DNA of 64,000 nucleotides from Pycnococcus provasolii (Eukaryota > Chlorophyta > Pseudoscourfieldiophyceae > Pseudoscourfieldiales > Pycnococcaceae), in assembly GCA_938743325.2 (NCBI GenBank), contig OW568902.1:124001-188000 (forward strand). The letters are read 5' to 3'. Below the pieces are notes generated by a model. That model searched no databases. It was not told where the DNA came from and worked only from the letters and a program-made list of their open reading frames with translations. Below, piece after piece: positions 50,245 to 61,100 of the stretch; within the stretch, counting starts at the first letter, position 1, and every line of letters begins with the position of its first letter. The translations under genes were made by a program, and so were the position numbers.

Positions 50245-51702
50245 TTAAGAACACACACCCTTCAAAACGTCGAAGTAGGTTGGGAACGTCTTCTTCGTGA
50301 CGGTAGGATCGCGAATCACCACGGGCACGCTGCCACATGCAGCGAGCGAGAATGCCATGGCCATTCGGTGGTCGTCGTACGTGTCCACCTCGACGTGGCT
50401 ATCCCACGTCTTGTTCGGAGGTGGTGTGATGACGCAGTAGTCCTGACCCTCCTCAACCGTTGCACCAAACTTGCGGCACTCCGTGCAGATTGCCACCATG
50501 CGCTCCGTCTCCTTCACGCGCCAGCTTTCCACGTCTCGGATAGCCGTCGGTCCTTCTGCGAAAAGCGCGACGACCGCGAGTGTCATAGCCGCGTCAGGAA
50601 TGTCGTTGCAGTTGACGTCGATGCCCTTCAGCTGCTTCGGCCCGGTGAGTGTGATGGTGTTCGCCGTATAGCTCACCTCACAGCCCATCATGCCAAGCAC
50701 CTCCGCGAAGCGAACGTCACCTTGGAGAGATTCCGACCCACACCCTTCGACAGTCACGGTGCCTCCTGTGATGGCGGCACCCGCGAGGAAATAGCTCGCC
50801 GAGCTCGCGTCACCCTCGACGAAGCAGTCCCCTCCCTTTCCGTCGGCACCACGCCACTCGTACGTCTGTCCAGATCGCACGACGAACGATGCGTAGCTGT
50901 CGTCGCGCTCGACGTTAACTCCGAAGCGCTCCATGAGCTTGCACGTCATCTCCGCGTATGGCACGCTGATGAGCTTATCGGTGATGTTGATGGTGAGGTC
51001 CGAAGATGCAAGTGGCGCCGCCATAAGTAGCGCGGAGAGGAACTGGCTGCTTGCGCTTCCCTTGACTCCTATGGATCCGCCTGGCATGCCGTTCGCGACA
51101 ACGCGAACGGGTGGGCATCCCGTTCCGAGCGTGCACTCGGCGTCGACACCTAGCTGTACGAGTCCGTCGACGAGGTCTCCGATGGGTCGTTCCCGCATGC
51201 GCGGCACGCCGTCGAGGACGTACGTTCCCTTTCCCGCGGCGGCGACAGCCGCTGTGAGCGGTCTCATCGCCGTTCCTGCGTTTCCGAGAAACAGGTCGAG
51301 AGGCGCATCGTCCGTGCCACCGTTTGGAAACGCCCCTCCACATCCCTTGACGACAACACGTCCCGTCTCCCAGTCCAAGGATTCGAACTCGACGCCGAGC
51401 GTTTCCAATGCGGAGACGTTGTAGCGTATGTCGTCACTGTCAAGCAAGTTGACAAGCGTCGTCGTGCCTTTGCTCATAGATGCTAATAGAAGCGCTCTAT
51501 TACTGAGCGACTTGGATCCTGGTAATTGCACGTTACCACTAATGAGCGTAATAGGATCAAGCACTAACGAGTCATCCAAACCTACCGATGAAGCTGATGC
51601 CGCCGCACGAGCACGATGATGATGAACACGAGCATGAACACGTCCCGTGTACACGTGGCGGCCGTGTCCCTGAAAGGCTTTAGGCAGGACGGTGGCGGGC
51701 AT
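50245..51702 (-). CDS. EPSPS: EPSP synthase (3-phosphoshikimate 1-carboxyvinyltransferase)
   Basis: The sixth step of the shikimate pathway: it joins shikimate-3-phosphate and phosphoenolpyruvate in the plastid stroma. It has 485 residues from ATG 51702; the TTG five codons earlier is not a start. About 45 residues of Arg/His/Ala-rich sequence look like a transit peptide. The core shows [16 protein letters not shown], the PEP-site [14 protein letters not shown] (about 134-147), [26 protein letters not shown], and near the end WRVKETERM plus [11 protein letters not shown]. The Gly and Pro of the PEP motif are the class I (glyphosate-sensitive) residues. The gene stands alone rather than in the fungal AROM fusion. 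TTAGGGG repeats lie 83-230 bp upstream. Confidence 0.97.
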   Translation of the reverse strand: MPATVLPKAFQGHGRHVYTGRVHARVHHHRARAAASASSVGLDDSLVLDPITLISGNVQLPGSKSLSNRALLLASMSKGTTTLVNLLDSDDIRYNVSALETLGVEFESLDWETGRVVVKGCGGAFPNGGTDDAPLDLFLGNAGTAMRPLTAAVAAAGKGTYVLDGVPRMRERPIGDLVDGLVQLGVDAECTLGTGCPPVRVVANGMPGGSIGVKGSASSQFLSALLMAAPLASSDLTINITDKLISVPYAEMTCKLMERFGVNVERDDSYASFVVRSGQTYEWRGADGKGGDCFVEGDASSASYFLAGAAITGGTVTVEGCGSESLQGDVRFAEVLGMMGCEVSYTANTITLTGPKQLKGIDVNCNDIPDAAMTLAVVALFAEGPTAIRDVESWRVKETERMVAICTECRKFGATVEEGQDYCVITPPPNKTWDSHVEVDTYDDHRMAMAFSLAACGSVPVVIRDPTVTKKTFPTYFDVLKGVCS

Positions 51703-52206
51703 CGTATCCAAAGGCAAAGAGTGGCGGCGGAAATGAAAGCAAAGGGAGGGGGCGGGTATCTTATCCGCAGGGCGCAGGGGAGTTTCAGGTTAGGGGTTCA
51801 CAAATTCCAAACGGATTAGATTAGGGGTTAGGGGTTAGGGGTTCACAAATTCCAAACGGATTAGATTAGGGGTTAGGGGTTAGGGGTTAGGGGTTAGGGG
51901 TTAGGGGTTCACAAATTCCCACATGGTTTAGGGGTTCGTTCTTCCCCCTGTTTGCCCCTCGTGTTTGCCCTCATCTCGTGTTTGCGGCGGCTTAAGGCGG
52001 TTTTGCGGCGGCTTCGTCCCATCCCACGTGCTCTTGCGCGTGCACTTGCTTAAGCGTGCTTAAGCGTGCGGTACTGTACTGGCTTGCCGTCGTTGGTTCG
52101 GGGTGGTGCTGGCCAGCCGTCTGGCCGTGGATTAGTGGTGCTCACATTTGTCAGTACTGGGCGTCTTGTCTTGCTTGTTCGCTTGCAGCTTGCTTGCGAT
52201 TGAGCG
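51703..52206. other. Intergenic; bidirectional upstream region
   Basis: Lies between the divergent EPSPS and acyltransferase genes. It holds the TTAGGGG array and no gene. Confidence 0.5.
51786..51935. repeat. TTAGGGG heptamer array with spacer duplications
   Basis: Runs of two to five TTAGGGG units alternate with the spacer TTCACAAATTCCAAACGGAT. The unit differs from TTTAGGG (plants) and TTAGGG (animals). It may be an interstitial telomere-like array or an expanded promoter box. Confidence 0.8.
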
Positions 52207-53736
52207 ATGATGCCAGTCATACAAGACAGCACAGGATACCCCAGGTTGTGTCAAGCTCCAACAACAATAACAGCTGCACGCTCCTCCTCACCATCGGGCA
52301 CGTCCTTATCCCTTCAGCGGGTTTTTCATCATCACGATTTATCACCTCACGACCGTCTCTGCGCAGGCCGGGCTATACCCATGGTGTGGTTCTTTCAGGC
52401 ACCTTCCGATGCGGAATCACTTGCACACTCCTCTCATCAGTCTCAGCGTGGTGTGGGTGGTGTGAGTGGTGTGGGTAATCTTCTCATCTCCGCTCTCCCG
52501 TCCGTGCTTTCCCACCACCCTGTGCTCTGCGGCCGGTACACCGCCACGAAGAAATGGGAGGCGATTCAGCTCAACAATCAAGGCGTGCAAGTCTATCTCG
52601 CTAAAAGAAACGTCACCTTGCAAGAGGCCGTTTCGCACCTGCCCGGTTCAGAGTTGCACGCCAACTTGAAGCCGATGTTCTTCAAGAGAAACGTGCACGA
52701 AGCGTTCGTGCCGCCAAAGGAGGGCATGGACCCAGACACGGGGAACGCCGAAACGCCACTCATGCGGGTGCAGCTGACGACTCTCAAGGATGGCGGCATC
52801 GCCGTCGGAATTCTCGTGCAACACGCGGTGATGGATGCCGCGGCCATCATGGTATTCATGCGCAACTGGGCGCAAGCTGTGCAAAACCTCCCACTTCATC
52901 CGGAGCCGGTTTATCAGCACCGCGAACTTGAGCACGACGGCGATGACTCCGACGACAAAAATAACGACAACGACAACGACAACGAGGAAGTACGTCATGG
53001 ATTCATGTGCTTCCCAGCTGACGGTCCGACGCCGATGCCACCGTTCGCTGGTTTGATGGAGAAAATCAATGGCCCATGCGTGTGCGTGGCGCCGTTCCCA
53101 CAGCGCGTGCTCCGACAACTTAAGGCGTCAGCTTCCGTCAGTGTGAGTGTCACCCCTGATCAAGAGACATTCGTCTCCACGGACGATTTGGTGACTGCGC
53201 GCGTGTGGAAAGCCCTCTGCGCAATGCGATGCGAGCAGCTTTCGTTGTCGAAGGATGACTCGTCGATCACCACGTGCCAGCGCGCTTGCAACTTTCGCAA
53301 ACGTGTGCAGATGCCACCCACCTACTGCGGGAACGGCGTGGACGAAGTTCGCACCGAGTTATCAGTGCGCGACCTGCTTGCTATGCCGGTGGTGGAGATC
53401 GCACGACGGCTTCGTGCAGATCTACGCGCGCTAACTCCCGACGTGATTATGAGACGATCGCGGTGGATGCAAAAGCAGTACGTGAAACAAGGCAACCTGT
53501 CAAAGAGGACGATGGATGCCAATGCCCTGACATTTATCGTCAGCTCGTGGCGCTTCGACTGGGAGGGCGTCAACCTCATGGGAACTCCCGTGGCATACGA
53601 CCATGGCGCACTTGTGCCTGTGGTGGCTGTGATCACACCTCGACCTCGCGGCGATGGCATACACGTTTACGCATCCGGAAGCCGTCAGCACCTCGAATTT
53701 TTTGCGAACGAGCTCATCAAGGAAATTGACGTGTGA
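52207..53736 (+). CDS. BAHD-type (HxxxD) acyltransferase-like protein
   Basis: 509 residues from ATG 52207. The catalytic HxxxD is present as QHAVMDAAA (His206, Asp210), preceded by a substrate-channel region with LISALPSVLSHHPVLCGRY. The usual DFGWG structural motif is changed to FDWEGVNLMGTP near residues 447-458. An acidic Asp/Asn run (about 240-258) forms a loop insert. The family transfers acyl groups from acyl-CoA to alcohols or amines in secondary metabolism and in cutin or suberin synthesis. The substrate cannot be read from sequence. The N-terminal 60 residues are low in conserved features, and the start may be further downstream (for example at Met59). It is divergent from EPSPS and tail to tail with the antiporter. 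Confidence 0.75.
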   Translation: MMPVIQDSTGYPRLCQAPTTITAARSSSPSGTSLSLQRVFHHHDLSPHDRLCAGRAIPMVWFFQAPSDAESLAHSSHQSQRGVGGVSGVGNLLISALPSVLSHHPVLCGRYTATKKWEAIQLNNQGVQVYLAKRNVTLQEAVSHLPGSELHANLKPMFFKRNVHEAFVPPKEGMDPDTGNAETPLMRVQLTTLKDGGIAVGILVQHAVMDAAAIMVFMRNWAQAVQNLPLHPEPVYQHRELEHDGDDSDDKNNDNDNDNEEVRHGFMCFPADGPTPMPPFAGLMEKINGPCVCVAPFPQRVLRQLKASASVSVSVTPDQETFVSTDDLVTARVWKALCAMRCEQLSLSKDDSSITTCQRACNFRKRVQMPPTYCGNGVDEVRTELSVRDLLAMPVVEIARRLRADLRALTPDVIMRRSRWMQKQYVKQGNLSKRTMDANALTFIVSSWRFDWEGVNLMGTPVAYDHGALVPVVAVITPRPRGDGIHVYASGSRQHLEFFANELIKEIDV

Positions 53737-53805
53737 GAGAACACGTGTATATATATATACGTTTTTGTGCATTTCAAAAAAATTTCAAGCATAAATTTTA
53801 TTTAC

Positions 53806-53815
53806 TGTAATGTAA
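53806..53815 (+). terminator. Double TGTAA behind the acyltransferase gene
   Basis: Two adjacent TGTAA motifs 69-79 bp after the acyltransferase stop, in the gap to the convergent antiporter gene. Confidence 0.4.
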
Positions 53816-53855
53816 ACTACACTTCCATGTATTATAATAAATACGATTAAGTTAA

Positions 53856-55520
53856 TCATGCCGTCACAGTCACACCGTCTGGCGCTGCTGACTCGTCGCC
53901 ACTCGACGAGCCGGATGCTGGCGTCGCAGATTTGTCGACATGAAGCAGTCCGGCGTGGCTCTCGCCGCTTCGAACAATTGCGTGCTTGAAGAGCAGAGGG
54001 CCAATCACCTGGTTGGCCACCACCACAGCTGTTGACAACGCGGCGAACTCGCCTCCCCAGCTCGGGAAGGCATTCACGGCAAGCTTGATGAGACCCATCG
54101 CCACACCAGCCTGAGTGACGTACGCCATCCACGCGTACCCGCTCGTTGCGACGAGATATCCTCCGCCGGCGTTCGTCGACTCGGGAAATCCGCGGGTAAG
54201 CACGATCGCCGCAACGGCTGTCGATCCAACCAGCGCAAACATACGTGTGGCAAAGATGATACTCGCATGAGCCGTCGATCCGAGCAGGTCGCGTGGGCGG
54301 ATGTACGTTCCTGCGAGCGAGAAGAACACGACGTTCACAACGGGCATAAGCAGTGCAAAGTGCCTATGAGCCTCGGCACGTCGTGCTTCCGCCTCGTTAT
54401 CACTTTCGCCGTGGTGTGCCATTATATTGCTTGTCATGAGGCCGGTGGACTCGCGTTGCATGCGCAGCACACGGCGCATGGAACTAACGCAAGTGCGTAC
54501 CGGCGTTGGCAGCGGGTTTGCAATCACCATGCCTGCGACGAGACATGTGAGGAGTGGTTCTCCGCCAGTATTTTTTGCGACAAAGTACAGAATGCCCGCG
54601 ACGGCGGCGATCATCGCCGGCCTTGCGGCGCCCGAGCTGAGCCTGATGACATTATGACGTCCTCTTGCGTACGTCATAAGTAATATCCCACTCGCTCGTT
54701 TGATCGACGGCGTAGTGGGCAGTGCTGGAGCTGGCACGGAGGGCGCCATGGGCCCTGTCGCCAGCGCCAAGCCGCCAAGCAGGCCCAGTATTCCGCTCCA
54801 CATGACGTGCACAAACGGCGCCAAGAGGGTGTAAAGTGTCACTGTAGCGTTTTCTCCAAAGACAAAGTGCACGTACTCGAGATTAAGGCTGTACATGAGC
54901 ACGGTAACGACGTCTTTGACGACAACCACCGCGAGCGTGGTTGTGCAGAACGGCCCTCTTCCGTCGGTGTCTCTGAGCACGGCGAGTGCGGATGCGGGCG
55001 ATCGTGCAACCATCAGCGTACCAATCAAGCTCGTTATGGCCCAGACGCGTGACGGCCCGTTCGCCTGTTTCGCCATGTCTACGAGAAACGGGACGTTCGG
55101 CGCGACGAAAAAGTGCACGACGGGCGTCACGAGCAGCCACGTGCCTGCGGTGATTGCGAGCGTGTAGACCCACACAATGCTTAGGTGCGGCGCGAGCTCC
55201 TGGAAGGAGACTTCCGTGCCTGCGCAGAGCCCAATCATGCAGAGACACGTACCATCCATGAGCTTGAGCCACTCCAGGGAGTCGCGGTTGACCATGTTGA
55301 ACGAGTGTGGTCCGAGCAGGAGTCCGACGAGGAAGTACGCTGTGATGGCTGGGAGGGAGAGGCGCTTGAAGACGTGGCCGGCGTAGTACGCACCGATGAA
55401 GAGAACGAACGCGGTAAGCAGTATGAGCACACCCGACGATACGTCCACCTCCATGCGTGTGAGGAGAGAGGGAGGGGCGGCGGCATCGGCGTCGGCGGCG
55501 TCGGCAGCGGCGGCGTCCAT
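53856..55520 (-). CDS. CPA2-type cation/proton antiporter
   Basis: 554 residues from ATG 55520 with about 11-12 membrane helices. A typical opening (GHVFKRLSLPAITAYFLVGLLLGP) follows a short Asp/Ala-rich start. The ion-binding helices are recognisable as VARSPASALAVL and then LAVVVVKDVVTV with the conserved Asp. There is no C-terminal TrkA/RCK domain, so the protein is shorter than plant KEA or CHX proteins. Such antiporters exchange K+ or Na+ for H+ across plastid, vacuolar or plasma membranes. Ion and membrane are not decided by the sequence. The 3' ends of this gene and the acyltransferase lie 119 bp apart, with TGTAA pairs in the gap. Confidence 0.82.
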   Translation of the reverse strand: MDAAAADAADADAAAPPSLLTRMEVDVSSGVLILLTAFVLFIGAYYAGHVFKRLSLPAITAYFLVGLLLGPHSFNMVNRDSLEWLKLMDGTCLCMIGLCAGTEVSFQELAPHLSIVWVYTLAITAGTWLLVTPVVHFFVAPNVPFLVDMAKQANGPSRVWAITSLIGTLMVARSPASALAVLRDTDGRGPFCTTTLAVVVVKDVVTVLMYSLNLEYVHFVFGENATVTLYTLLAPFVHVMWSGILGLLGGLALATGPMAPSVPAPALPTTPSIKRASGILLMTYARGRHNVIRLSSGAARPAMIAAVAGILYFVAKNTGGEPLLTCLVAGMVIANPLPTPVRTCVSSMRRVLRMQRESTGLMTSNIMAHHGESDNEAEARRAEAHRHFALLMPVVNVVFFSLAGTYIRPRDLLGSTAHASIIFATRMFALVGSTAVAAIVLTRGFPESTNAGGGYLVATSGYAWMAYVTQAGVAMGLIKLAVNAFPSWGGEFAALSTAVVVANQVIGPLLFKHAIVRSGESHAGLLHVDKSATPASGSSSGDESAAPDGVTVTA

Positions 55521-56241
55521 GGATTGCCGCCAACTTTAGAAATGTCGCGCGCGCGGCAAAATCGCAATCCAACTCTCATCATGCGCCTTTTGTCTCTCGA
55601 TTGTTGCCTGGGGATACGTCCTTGGGTGTTTTTCCTCGTGCAGTGAGATTGAGTGAGGGGAGGTTTTTTGACTTTTTGGGATACCGGTCGAGGTCGGGCA
55701 CTTTTCATCGGTCGGGGAAGCAATTCGTCCTAAGTACTACTATGTCGGCGGCGGCGCTTCGCGGCGTGTCGTATGATCCGTAGTACTATGTATCGTCCTC
55801 GCTCGCCGCCGATGCGCTTTCGGCGGCGGGCCGGCGGCGGCGGCGGCGGCGCACGTTTTGTCGTTTTCTCCTTCTTGATATATAGATTGACGTGTAAACT
55901 GTAAATATACCGATATATTATACTTTGGTTGGTATAGGAACTGTTGCAGTGTGTGACGCGGAGGTGTTTGGTTTTTTTGGGAATAATCAAGAGGTGCGGT
56001 ACAACGATGCTACTCGCGTCGTGAACGTCAAGTGGCAACGCCCAGACAAGACGACGGTGACCCGTGGTGGTGGAGTTGATGGAACGAGCCACTGCCTGTA
56101 GGTTGTGGTGTGTGTTCTTGGTGTGTGCCCCCGGCACCGGTGTCACCTTCAGACGCCATAGGTTGTGGTCGAGTGAAAGTAAGTAAAAAGTCAAGAATGA
56201 GTTACAATGTAAAGAAAAGAAAGAGCGCGCCGCCAGCGCGC

Positions 56242-56488
56242 CGCCAGCGCGCCGCCAGCGAAGCGCGTCAGGCGATCGTGATCACACGATCGCTATCTTT
56301 ACATCGATGGAAACCGTCTTGAGTTGTTTATTCCAAAAGGGGAGATTATAGTGGGCTGTCTGTCTCCCACTATAAACATATCACGTCCTGAAAGTCAAGA
56401 CGGTTTTCTCCCAAATCAAACCCACAAATCAAATCTCCAGTGGGGGTTTCACCAAAACAAACCCCCAATCGATTCGCCCCTCTCAGCA
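56242..56488. repeat. 247-bp structured unit, copy 1
   Basis: Contains a 9-bp hairpin (56272-56280 with 56285-56293), an outer inverted repeat AAACCGTCTTGA (56311-56322 with 56395-56406), and nested in it a 10-bp hairpin TTATAGTGGG (56346-56355 with 56366-56375). Confidence 0.85.
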
Positions 56489-56735
56489 CTCCAGCGCGCC
56501 GCCAGCGAAGCGCGTCAGGCGATCGTGATCACACGATCGCTATCTTTACATCGATGGAAACCGTCTTGAGTTGTTTATTCCAAAAGGGGAGATTATAGTG
56601 GGCTGTCTGTCTCCCACTATAAACATATCACGTCCTGAAAGTCAAGACGGTTTTCTCCCAAATCAAACCCACAAATCAAATCTCCAGTGGGGGTTTCACC
56701 AAAACAAACCCCCAATCGATTCGCCCCTCTCAGCA
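56489..56735. repeat. 247-bp structured unit, copy 2
   Basis: Direct tandem copy of 56242-56488. It appears identical apart from the first few bases at the junction. Confidence 0.85.
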
Positions 56736-57119
56736 GGAGTGTTGTAGGAGAGGGAGACCTTAAGTAGAAAGTGCTTAAGGTAGTGTTTAGTTACTAGAAT
56801 GAAAGTAAAAGGCAGAGGTAGAGAAAAGGAGAAGGCCTAGGAGGCCTCCAAGAAGGCTAGAGGGCAAAGCATGAGGTTCCATGCTTTGCAACATGAGCCA
56901 ATCAAATGAGTAGAATCCAAAGAGGAACGGTCGAATGCCATGTCAAACTTTAACAGATCTGAAAACTTTTTTTTTCGGTACATATTTCGCGTCTGAAAAA
57001 GAAAGCACGCTCCTAGCCTGATTAATTTACCTCAATTTGCTTTTATTAGGGTACTATTAGGGTATTAGGGTATTAGCGATATTATTACAAATTTCCTTAA
57101 AACCCTAAGCAATGAAACG

Positions 57120-57205
57120 CGTCACGGGATTTCAGGGGGGCGTCATGACGCGTCATGACATTACGCATTACGCGCGTAATGATTACGCGCGTCATGACGC
57201 AGGGC
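57120..57205. repeat. Cluster of GCGTCATGACGC / ATTACGCGCGTAAT palindromes
   Basis: Overlapping perfect palindromes in 86 bp: CGCGTCATGACGCG, ATTACGCGCGTAAT and a final GCGTCATGACGC. They could extrude a cruciform or act as repeated binding sites. Confidence 0.7.
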
Positions 57206-58183
57206 AACCCTAATCATGTTCCACTTACCGCTGACACCACGAGGCAACAGAGGCGAGCTCCCGTCGATTGGAAAACGGCGCAGCGTACTGAATGCAATTC
57301 ATAATTGCACGACAAAAACAGCTACAGCGACCATAGCTAAATTGGACGAAAAATTCAATCACACAGCTACGTCGAACAACCGCAATCTGATTGCAATGCA
57401 AATTGGCCAGATGCGCAATAACTTCTCGAGTTCGTCTTCAAATTGAACGAGGTTTGGCGTAGACTTCATCGTTTACATCCAACTTAAACACCCATCCAGC
57501 CCCTTCGACGGTAAAGCTCACTATTACACTATTACACTCGACTCGCCACAACGTGGTGTCCGGACACCAGAAACTGGTGTCCGGACACCAGCCCTCGAAG
57601 TCCTCCACGGATGCTATGATAGTTGCGACGACGTGGGACCGCAGAGTATCGATTATGCGTTCATGCACGCGAGCACCCGTATTTCCCGGACGTGGTGATC
57701 GGCTGATCGCCGCAGCTATAGCCAAGGAACTTGACAAGGGGTGGTGAGTGGTGACGCTGAGTCGATCGAAGTCATTGTGCACGGGGCTTTGCGTGCGGGC
57801 TGTTGTGTGCACGCGCACGACCTCATGGCTCATGCAGTCGTGCGCGCGTGCACAACCTACAAGAACGAACCGTCTGTCTTAGAGGACGTTATTTCCTGCC
57901 TTGATGTTATGGCTGGACCGGACGTAGGCGACAGTGCGACGACGCGTCGGTCCTTCGAGGATTCTTCGTCGGCTTGAAAATATTTATAAAAAAAGGCCCC
58001 CTATGTCAGGAGCGGTCGATTTATTTACACCTAAAGACTAAACAAGCAGTTCTCTGGTTCAGAGCTGCGAAAAGTAAAAAGATCCACGTGGAAAGAAAAA
58101 AAAAATCCAGAAGACACGACCACTCACTCAAAAGTAAAAAAAAAAAAGCCAACAAGTCCTACGCACAGAGTGTTGCGACAGCC

Positions 58184-61100
58184 TTAAAGAAGGCGCTTCT
58201 CCGACGTTTCCTGCTGCTTCGCATGCGTCGTCGCCGTCGGCGCTGGATCAGGCACAGCGACCGTAGGCGGCAGAGTCACCCTAGCCTCCGTAAAAGCCTT
58301 CGCGCGTTGCTTCTTGCCCTCGAGCCTTTTCTCGGCAATCTGGGCGCGTGCGCTCGCGTGCGCTGCCTCCAGCTCGGCCATCTCCGCCGCCTTCTGCTCC
58401 GCCGTTTTCTCGACCGAAGTAGTCGTCGTCGGCACTGGCGCTGGATCAGGCACAACGACCGTAGGCGGCAGAGTCACCCTAGCCTCCGCAAACGCCTTCG
58501 CGCGTTGCTTCTTGTCCTCAAGCCTTTTTTCGGCAATCTGCGCCGCCAAAAAATCTTTGTGACGGATCGACTGAATCTCGTTGCGCGCCTTGACGTACGC
58601 CGCGTTATCAGCTTGCGCCATCGCCACGCCGGCCGCCGCGAATGCCTTTGGTTTCGCTACCTGCCTACGGATCGATTGGATCTCCTGGCGAGCATCTGCG
58701 AATGCCTGAACATTGTTCTGAGCAAATGCGACTCCAGCGGCAACGTATGCACCCTCCTTGGCAGCGAGCCATGCCTGGCGGCGCTCCTCCTCCGCCTGCT
58801 GCTTCTTCGCAGCAATCTGGGCGCGTGCGCTCGCGTGCGCTGCCTCCAGCTCGGCCATCTCCGCCGCCTTCTGCTCCGCCGTTTTCTCGACCGAAGTAGT
58901 CGTCGTCGACGCTGGCGCTGGATCGGGCACAGCCACCGTAATCGGCAGAGTCACCCTAGCCTCCGTAAAAGCCTTCGCGCGTTGCTTCTTGTCCTCGAGC
59001 CTTTTCTCGGCAATCTGGGCGCGTGCGCTCGCGTGCGCTGCCTCCAGCTCGGCCATCTCCGCCGCCTTCTGCTCCGCCGTTTTCTCGACCGAAGTAGTCG
59101 TCGTCGACACTGGCGCTGGATCGGGCACAGCCACCGTAGTCGGCAGAGTCACCCTAGCCTCCGTAAAAGCCTTCGCGCGTTGCTTCTTGTCCTCGAGCCT
59201 TTTCTCGGCAATCTGGGCGCGTGCACTCGCGTGCGCTGCCTCCAGCTCGGCCATCTCCGCCGCCTTCTGCTCCGCCGTTTTCTCGACCGAAGTAGTCGTC
59301 GTCGACGCTGGCGCTGGATCGGGCACAGCCACCGTAGTCGGCAGAGTCACCCTAGCCTCCGTAAAAGCCTTCGCGCGTTGCTTCTTGTCCTCGAGCCTTT
59401 TTTCGGCAATCTGGGCGCGTGCACTCGCGTGCGCTGCCTCCAGCTCGGCCATCTCCGCCGCCTTCTGCTCCGCCGTTTTCTCGACCGAAGTAGTCGTCGT
59501 CGACGCTGGCGCTGGATCGGGCACAGCCACCGTAATCGGCAGAGTCACCCTAGCCTCCGTAAAAGCCTTCGCGCGTTGCTTCTTGTCCTCGAGCCTTTTT
59601 TCGGCAATCTGGGCGCGTGCACTCGCGTGCGCTGCCTCCAGCTCGGCCATCTCCGCCGCCTTCTGCTCCGCCGTTTTCTCGACCGAAGTAGTCGTCGTCG
59701 ACGCTGGCGCTGGATCGGGCACAGCCACCGTAATCGGCAGAGTCACCCTAGCCTCCGTAAAAGCCTTCGCACGTTGCTTCTTGTCCTCGAGCCTTTTCTC
59801 GGCAATCTGGGCGCGTGCACTCGCGTGCGCTGCCTCCAGCTCGGCCATCTCCGCCGCCTTCTGCTCCGCCGTCATCTTGACAGGGACAGGCTCGATAATT
59901 GGAGTACTGTTTAGCATCGCGTACGTGGAAGTATCGCGTTCTTTCTCGCCGACGGAGTTGTCTGGACAATCGTCAAGTTCGTGGCTTTTCGGAACCATCT
60001 TCGCCTGCGCGAACGCTTTGGCACGCTCCGCCGCGTCATTTGCCTTGGCTTCCTGCAGCTTCGCGCGAGCCTTGGCATGGTCTGCCGCAAGGATGGCAGC
60101 GGTAGCAGCGCTCTCCTCTGGGGTATCATCCACCAAAAACTTGGCAAAATCCAGTTCCTGCTTGAACTCTGCAAACGCCTTGGCGCGCTCATCCAAGTCC
60201 TTCTGACGGATCGCCTGCAGCTCAGCGAGGGAAGTGCGCTGGCTTTTCACAGGACTAGTGGCTGGCGATTCTGTCTCCATGTGCGGGACGTCGGCGAGTC
60301 GCTCCTTAGCATCCGCGAAAGCCTTAGCACGCTCGCGAGCCTCCTGGACCTTGGCTGCCTGGAGCTGATTGCGAGCTTTGGCATTCTCGGCCGCCAGAGC
60401 AGCCGCCTCAATCTCCTTCTGCTGCTGCTGAGACGACTTAACGGCAATCTGAGTTATGATAGACTGGGCACGACTTTCCGCTTCCTTCACTTTGACCGCC
60501 TCTAGCTGGGCACGAGCCTGGAAGGTGGCGAATCCGAGCCGAGCTGCATCAGCGACCTCTTTCGGCGGCGTTGTGTCCACCACAATGGCGTCACGTTTCT
60601 TCGTAGGCAGAGCGGCAGTCGGCTTCACTGCTGTCGGCTTCACTGCTGTCGGCTTCACCCCCGTGGCAAACGGCGCTCCCGCAGCCTGGAAAGCATCGAA
60701 CGCCTTGGAACGCTGTTTCGCTTCCCTCTCACGGTCCTTCTGCTCAGTTGGCTTCACAGCAATGGCAGCACGCGAGCGCGTCTTCGCGACAGCCGCGGGA
60801 TGGTATGCACCTGGAAATTCCACGTTCGGCTTCTTTCCGTCGTCGACCGCGCGCATGGCGTCGCGCTCTCCCGCCTGAAATACGGCGAACGCCTTTGCTC
60901 GAATCTCAGCCTGCTTCTGCTGTTTAGCATAGGCGACGAGATTCATGTGCGTGAGTCGTTTCTTCGCCTGCATATTTCGGCTCGCGAGAAGCTCGGCTTT
61001 TTCTTTGGCATTCTCAGCTGCAAGGGTGGCGGTGTCCACGTGCACCGTCGGCTTGGGCACACCGAACTCGACGATGGCCTTGGCGAGTATGGCGACTTTC

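Larger units (their letters stand above)
55521..58183. other. Long intergenic stretch with structured repeats
   Basis: No gene could be supported in 2.66 kb. It holds a tandem pair of 247-bp hairpin-rich units, a palindrome cluster around 57120-57205, TTAGGG-like runs near 57047-57075 and a doubled GGTGTCCGGACACCAG motif at 57552-57591. Short ATG frames at 57216 (76 codons) and in 57553-57977 show no known domain. Confidence 0.45.

Noticed and set aside
57974-59914. Long forward ORF of 646 codons opposite the repeat protein
   Set aside because: It is open only because the 198-bp repeat is a multiple of three. Its translation is Arg/Leu-rich noise, and the minus frame has the sensible protein.
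58758-60206. Forward ORF of 482 codons (Ser/Ala/Val-rich)
   Set aside because: Same repeat shadow in another frame.
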